Of a stretch of 64,000 bases of DNA, positions 60,613 through 64,000 are shown piece by piece (the stretch's first letter is position 1; every line of letters starts with the position of its first letter). Position numbers and translations under genes: made by a program. The notes under the pieces are model-generated. The model made no database searches, was not told where the DNA came from, and saw nothing but the letters and a program-made list of their open reading frames with translations. The DNA lies in contig NZ_CP081006.1 in the NCBI RefSeq assembly GCF_022317005.1, forward strand, positions 310,001-374,000. The letters run 5' to 3'. This DNA comes from Mycobacterium sp. IDR2000157661. Lineage in GTDB: Bacteria; Actinomycetota; Actinomycetes; Mycobacteriales; Mycobacteriaceae.

Positions 60613-61741
60613 GAACCCGCCTTCCATGCTTTTCGGCTTCGAGCACATCGATGGTGGGCCAAGGCGATTCGGCCTCGTCGTCGCGCGGCGCGGGCTCGGC
60701 GGGTGGCGTTGATTCGCGGTGCCACGGAAGCCTGCTGCTGCGCTGGATGACCGCTCCACGTAGCTCGATGTTGTTCATGGCGAGTAGGTCGCGCAACGCC
60801 TTGGCATCGCGCAGCGACGTCACGTTGTATCGCGTCACCATCAACGCCTGTTGGCAATCGGTCCGGTGTAGCGCCGCCGCCGAGGCGCTGCTTTCCAGCA
60901 GAGCCGGGATGTCGATGATTTCGATCCCCGTCCGGCCGCTCTCCTCGACCAACTGCGTGAACGCGTCGCTGAACTGCTTTGCCTTGTCCCGCGATGTGGC
61001 GCCGACGAGCATCAGACAGCGATCGTTGTCGGAATCGGTGAGCAGCTCGGCCTGAAGACGCCGGAGCTGACGCGGCGAGTTCTTGATATCGACGTTCTCG
61101 GCGAGCGCGATCTGCAGCTCACGACGCAGCTGACCGGTGGTCCGCACATTGGGGTAATGGCGTTGGTAGGCGAAGGAATACAACGCACCCAACAGCCCCG
61201 CGCCCACCATCAGAGCGATCAACAGGCCGTACCGCTTGATGAATCCCGGCTCCTCTGCGATGGGAAGCGCGACGGTGACCACGCTGGGGGCCCCACGCAG
61301 TCCGCCCGATCCTTCGATCGACCTCGCGAAGGAGGGCAGCGCCTCGGCGTAGGAGATCGCCAGGTTTCGGGCATCGCTTGGCGAGTCGCCGCTGGCGGTG
61401 ATCGACAGCAGCGATGTCAGCGGAGTCGCCTCGCCCTCCACCCTTCCGGCGAGTTCCTCCGGCGACGGGTTGCCCGGCAGCTGTTCGGTCACCGCCCGCG
61501 CCAGCTCCGGGCTTTCGATGAACGAAAGGTAGAGCTGGGTACGGTTCGCCGCATATTGGTCCGCGGTCAGAGCGTCCGATGCACTACTGCTGATCGGCGG
61601 GGTGACATAGACGGTGGCGGTCGCCTCGTAGGCGTAGTCCTTCAGATACATCCGCAGCAGCCCGGCGCCGGCACCGATCAATGCGAACACCAGCACGACG
61701 GCCCACATGCGCCGCGAGAACTTATCAAGTATGCGTTTCAC
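60602..61741 (-). CDS. Wzz-like chain-length determinant with degenerate kinase-like domain
   Basis: A 379-residue polysaccharide co-polymerase. The first transmembrane helix is near residues 12-30, an extracytoplasmic helix-rich part follows (for example TVYVTPPISSSASDALTADQ), and a second helix lies near 172-192 (LLIALMVGAGLLGALYSF). The cytoplasmic part has a BY-kinase-like fold: RCLMLVGATSRDKAKQFSD where a Walker A would be, and EIIDIPALLESS where Walker A' (VDAPP) would be. No usable GKST is present, so the domain should not bind ATP normally. It sits between the SGNH protein and the Wzy-like gene. Confidence 0.8.
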   Translation of the reverse strand: MKRILDKFSRRMWAVVLVFALIGAGAGLLRMYLKDYAYEATATVYVTPPISSSASDALTADQYAANRTQLYLSFIESPELARAVTEQLPGNPSPEELAGRVEGEATPLTSLLSITASGDSPSDARNLAISYAEALPSFARSIEGSGGLRGAPSVVTVALPIAEEPGFIKRYGLLIALMVGAGLLGALYSFAYQRHYPNVRTTGQLRRELQIALAENVDIKNSPRQLRRLQAELLTDSDNDRCLMLVGATSRDKAKQFSDAFTQLVEESGRTGIEIIDIPALLESSASAAALHRTDCQQALMVTRYNVTSLRDAKALRDLLAMNNIELRGAVIQRSSRLPWHRESTPPAEPAPRDDEAESPWPTIDVLEAEKHGRRVRAD

Positions 61742-61773
61742 GATTCGGCCCTTCGTATCAGGACGGCTGGCGA

Positions 61774-62523
61774 TCAGCTCTGCCGTTCAAGCGCTTCCAT
61801 GGTGGATTGGTAGATGCCGAGCGCGATCCGTTCATGCCCTGCGTCTGTCGGATGGATATTGTCCGGAGCCATCAGCTTTCCGGGGTCGTCGGCGAACCAG
61901 CCCTGCTCAATCGGATCGACGAAGACAGCGCCGGCCTCGTTGGCCGCGTCGCGCACCATATCTCGGGTGTTGAGAAGTGCCGGGGGTGGTTGGTCGCCCG
62001 GCCATGTCGGTCCGACGACAAGCAGGACAGCGTCCGGCGCCTCTTCCCGGACAGCTGCGTAGGTCGCCAGGGCCGCATTCTTCACGGCGTCCGGCGCCGC
62101 GTACATGTCGAAGCGACTGCCGAAGATCACGACGACACTGACGTCCGGCTTGACCAAGACCTTTGCCGCATCCAGATAGGTCTGGTTGTATGCGCCCGCC
62201 GCCACGTATCCCGAGCCCTCGGCGTTGTCTCGCACCACCTGCGTGGGTTGATTGGTCTGCAGCGCCAGGCCGACCAGCGCTGTCCAATTCCGCGGGCCGC
62301 TGCCTCCGGCGTTGGTCTCCGCGGTGTAGTCGCCGATGAGGACGACCTTCTTCGGCACCGGCACCGGCAGCACCGTCGGCTCGGCCGACGCCGGAGTGCT
62401 CGGCGGCGCGGAAACGCTGTTGGCGACCTTGTTGTTCACGCCCACGGCCAGACCGGCGCCCAGACCGATCAGCGCGACGACAGCCGCGATGCCGATGACG
62501 GTGGTCCGACGGATCCTCTTCAC
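61774..62523 (-). CDS. SGNH-fold exported protein lacking the nucleophile serine
   Basis: A 249-residue protein with a signal/anchor helix (TTVIGIAAVVALIGLGAGLAVG), a Pro/Ser linker, and an SGNH/GDSL hydrolase fold. Block I reads VVLIGDYTAETNAGG; relatives have GDSYTAG, so one residue, the serine nucleophile, is missing. Block III (VVVIFGSRFDM) has lost the usual GxND. Block V APDNIHPTDAGH keeps the Asp and His. It may therefore be a binding protein rather than an esterase. The GTG start overlaps the flippase stop (GTGA), so it belongs to the glycan cluster. Confidence 0.8.
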   Translation of the reverse strand: MKRIRRTTVIGIAAVVALIGLGAGLAVGVNNKVANSVSAPPSTPASAEPTVLPVPVPKKVVLIGDYTAETNAGGSGPRNWTALVGLALQTNQPTQVVRDNAEGSGYVAAGAYNQTYLDAAKVLVKPDVSVVVIFGSRFDMYAAPDAVKNAALATYAAVREEAPDAVLLVVGPTWPGDQPPPALLNTRDMVRDAANEAGAVFVDPIEQGWFADDPGKLMAPDNIHPTDAGHERIALGIYQSTMEALERQS

Positions 62524-63845
62524 GTCAACACCTGCCTCGATGAAGCATCGTCTTCCCTATCTCGTGATGGCGCTGCCCGATCGTCGGACAACCGCCTCAC
62601 CACCTTGGTGACGTACGTCAGCAGAATCGCCGCCGCGGCCCAACTCGCCACCGCTTCGCCCGCGGCGATTCCCGCCGCCGTGTGGAAGATGAAACCGCCC
62701 GCGGCGCTCAACAGCACGATCAACACCACTTGCAGGACGTGCAACCGTAGCAGCGAGACGCTCATACCCTGCGCCGCAAGCATGCTGTTCGTGCTCACCA
62801 TCCAGGCTACTGCGACGCTGCTGATGCCCACATAGGGCACCACGGTCATCGCTGGTTGCCACACCTCGCCGAGGATCAGTTCTCCGACGGCATCAGGAAT
62901 GGCGAGCAACACGACGGCGGTGCCCACGCCCAACAGCGACAGGACCGCCGACGCCGTGAGCATGCGGCGCCATTGGTCGGCCACGGAACCCGTCGCTCGT
63001 CTCACCTGGGGGACGAAGATCAGCATGAAGGCGGTGATGAGCATGGCCAGCGGTCCGAACAACGTGAACGCGCCCCGCAGCGCCGCCGCGGCGGCGGTGC
63101 CCACCAGCACGGTGGCGATGGCGGTCAAGAAGACCGCGCCGACCTGGTCGAGCGAGTAGTTCGCCCCGAAGCGAAGCCGGGCTTGCCAGTAGGTGCTCCA
63201 CCACTCGAAAAGCCGTCGGAAAGTCGGGGTGACTCGGGTGGCGGATGCGAGGACAAGCCATCCCACCGCGCCGCCCAGCCCCCATACCAGCACCGAGCTT
63301 TCAGTGGAACCCCAGAGGTCCAGCGCGTTCACGACGAACAGCACGATCACCAATAGGGTCCACAATCCGTCGGAAATGACCGCCGCCAGGGCATTGCCCA
63401 TCGCGAGCGCGGTGATGCGCAGCGTGTCCTGCAGCGCGATGACCGGGGCGACCAGCGCGAAGGCGGCGCCGAGCCAGATCTCGCCGAGACCGGCTCCGAT
63501 CGCCAAGAGTGCGCAGGACGCTATCGCCAGGGTCCCGAAGGACCATGTCAGCGCATATCCGGCCTCCGCCCGAATCTGCTTGAGGTTGTAGTTGCTCAAT
63601 AGGAGCAGGACGGTACCGATTGCCCCCCGGTTGAAGCCCAAGCACATCGAGATAACGGCCATCAGAAGCGCGGCAATACCGAATTCCCCAACCGTTGAGA
63701 CTTGGGCTAGAGCCAGAATCACCAGCGCGTTGCTCGCGCTGGAGAGAACCTGGTCGACGGCAGTGAGGGTGGCGTTCGCGCGTCCGGGGCTTGCCGCCAC
63801 ATTCTCCTCACTGGCCTTCTTAACCGACAGGACTCCCCTCCCCAA
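62520..63845 (-). CDS. Wzx-like oligosaccharide flippase
   Basis: A 441-residue membrane protein with about twelve hydrophobic segments, of the MOP/MATE-like polysaccharide-flippase type. TAVDQVLSSASNALVILALAQ and TVGEFGIAALLMAVISM resemble the first helices of Wzx proteins, and LRGAFTLFGPLAMLITAF the middle ones. It should flip undecaprenyl- or decaprenyl-linked repeat units outwards. The start is uncertain: the frame opens at TTG 63845, with no ATG in frame nearby. GGGGAGGGGAG just downstream looks like a ribosome binding site for an initiation near the CTG at 63830 or later. Confidence 0.78.
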   Translation of the reverse strand: MGRGVLSVKKASEENVAASPGRANATLTAVDQVLSSASNALVILALAQVSTVGEFGIAALLMAVISMCLGFNRGAIGTVLLLLSNYNLKQIRAEAGYALTWSFGTLAIASCALLAIGAGLGEIWLGAAFALVAPVIALQDTLRITALAMGNALAAVISDGLWTLLVIVLFVVNALDLWGSTESSVLVWGLGGAVGWLVLASATRVTPTFRRLFEWWSTYWQARLRFGANYSLDQVGAVFLTAIATVLVGTAAAAALRGAFTLFGPLAMLITAFMLIFVPQVRRATGSVADQWRRMLTASAVLSLLGVGTAVVLLAIPDAVGELILGEVWQPAMTVVPYVGISSVAVAWMVSTNSMLAAQGMSVSLLRLHVLQVVLIVLLSAAGGFIFHTAAGIAAGEAVASWAAAAILLTYVTKVVRRLSDDRAAPSRDREDDASSRQVLT

Positions 63846-63918
63846 TTGACATCAAGCACGTCCTCAACTGGGGTCGATCCTATCGAGCGGGCCGTGCTGC
63901 CGTTGCAAGGCGCTGATA

Positions 63919-64000
63919 TCAGTACGCTCCGTCTCTGGTCAGCACCGCTCTGAGCGTCTTTCCGATGATGATCAGATCGCCCACCATCGACCAGTTCTCC
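63919..64000 (-). CDS. Polyprenyl glycosylphosphotransferase, C-terminal end (truncated by window)
   Basis: The last 26 codons before a TGA at 63921-63919 read ENWSMVGDLIIIGKTLRAVLTRDGAY. This is typical of the end of bacterial sugar transferases (WcaJ/Wba type, NWSLxLDLxILLKTxxxVLxGxGAY), which start exopolysaccharide repeat units on polyprenyl phosphate. Most of the gene is outside the window. It would be the first enzyme for the Wzx/Wzy cluster to its left. Confidence 0.72.
   Translation of the reverse strand, partial: ENWSMVGDLIIIGKTLRAVLTRDGAY

Noticed and set aside
1..64000. tRNA, rRNA or riboswitch genes
   Set aside because: None was recognised in the intergenic regions inspected; no tRNA-like cloverleaf was found by eye. 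A covariance search would settle it.

Overview
The window is high-GC actinobacterial chromosome, almost certainly from a non-tuberculous Mycobacterium or Mycolicibacterium. The evidence is gene order: the backbone follows the M. tuberculosis H37Rv run Rv3253c to Rv3279c. In order, that is amino-acid permease, FAD oxidoreductase, manA, TobH/SIS protein, phosphomannomutase, DUF3499, DUF1025-type protein, whiB2, fbiA, fbiB, mannose-1-P guanylyltransferase, wbbL, rmlD, LCP ligase, TIGR03089 protein, fadE25, purE, purK, GtrA, PH-domain protein and birA. Many genes use GTG starts and overlap by 4 nt (ATGA or GTGA).

Layout. (1) 1-7542: permease, FAD oxidoreductase, DUF808 membrane protein and the leftward GDP-mannose supply operon (manB-tobH-manA). 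(2) 7911-31124: a roughly 23 kb insertion relative to M. tuberculosis, between the phosphomannomutase and DUF3499 genes. It holds two giant secreted paralogues made of near-identical seven-bladed YVTN beta-propellers and VCBS/cadherin-like modules. The first (3338 aa) also carries an SGNH esterase domain with a jelly-roll partner in the middle and an alpha/beta-hydrolase at the C-terminus. The second ends in a right-handed beta-helix and is broken by a one-base deletion in a C-tract at 28268-28271. Between the giants lie an IS3 relic and a decayed IS21-family element with an intact IS21-family element inserted in it (18350-20509, with inverted repeats and a CCTGT target duplication). (3) 31143-45616: conserved backbone for redox regulation, coenzyme F420 synthesis, the rhamnosyl linker and arabinogalactan ligation, and purine synthesis. 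A secreted protein of unknown function lies where M. tuberculosis has Rv3269-Rv3273. (4) 46114-54261: an accessory island between the PH-domain gene and birA, with a CYP138-like P450, four SAM methyltransferases, a hexapeptide acyltransferase, a secretory lipase, small membrane ORFs and truncated copies of its own genes. (5) 54269-64000: birA, a pair of small CrcB-like membrane proteins, then a leftward envelope-glycan cluster. That cluster has a polyprenyl glycosylphosphotransferase end, a Wzx-like flippase, an SGNH protein without its serine, a Wzz-like co-polymerase, a Wzy-like polymerase, a secretory lipase, an HxxxD acyltransferase and a YdcF protein.

How the genes fit together. The backbone supplies GDP-mannose, dTDP-rhamnose linkage and arabinogalactan-peptidoglycan ligation, so much of the window concerns the cell envelope. 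The right-hand cluster has the parts of a Wzx/Wzy-type exopolysaccharide system with acyl-modifying enzymes. The two giants look like secreted, modular surface or extracellular proteins: a shared N-terminus and shared repeats, with different enzymatic domains attached. The repeats have been duplicated and apparently homogenised by recombination. All functional statements rest on reading sequence motifs and remembered family features. No database search was run.
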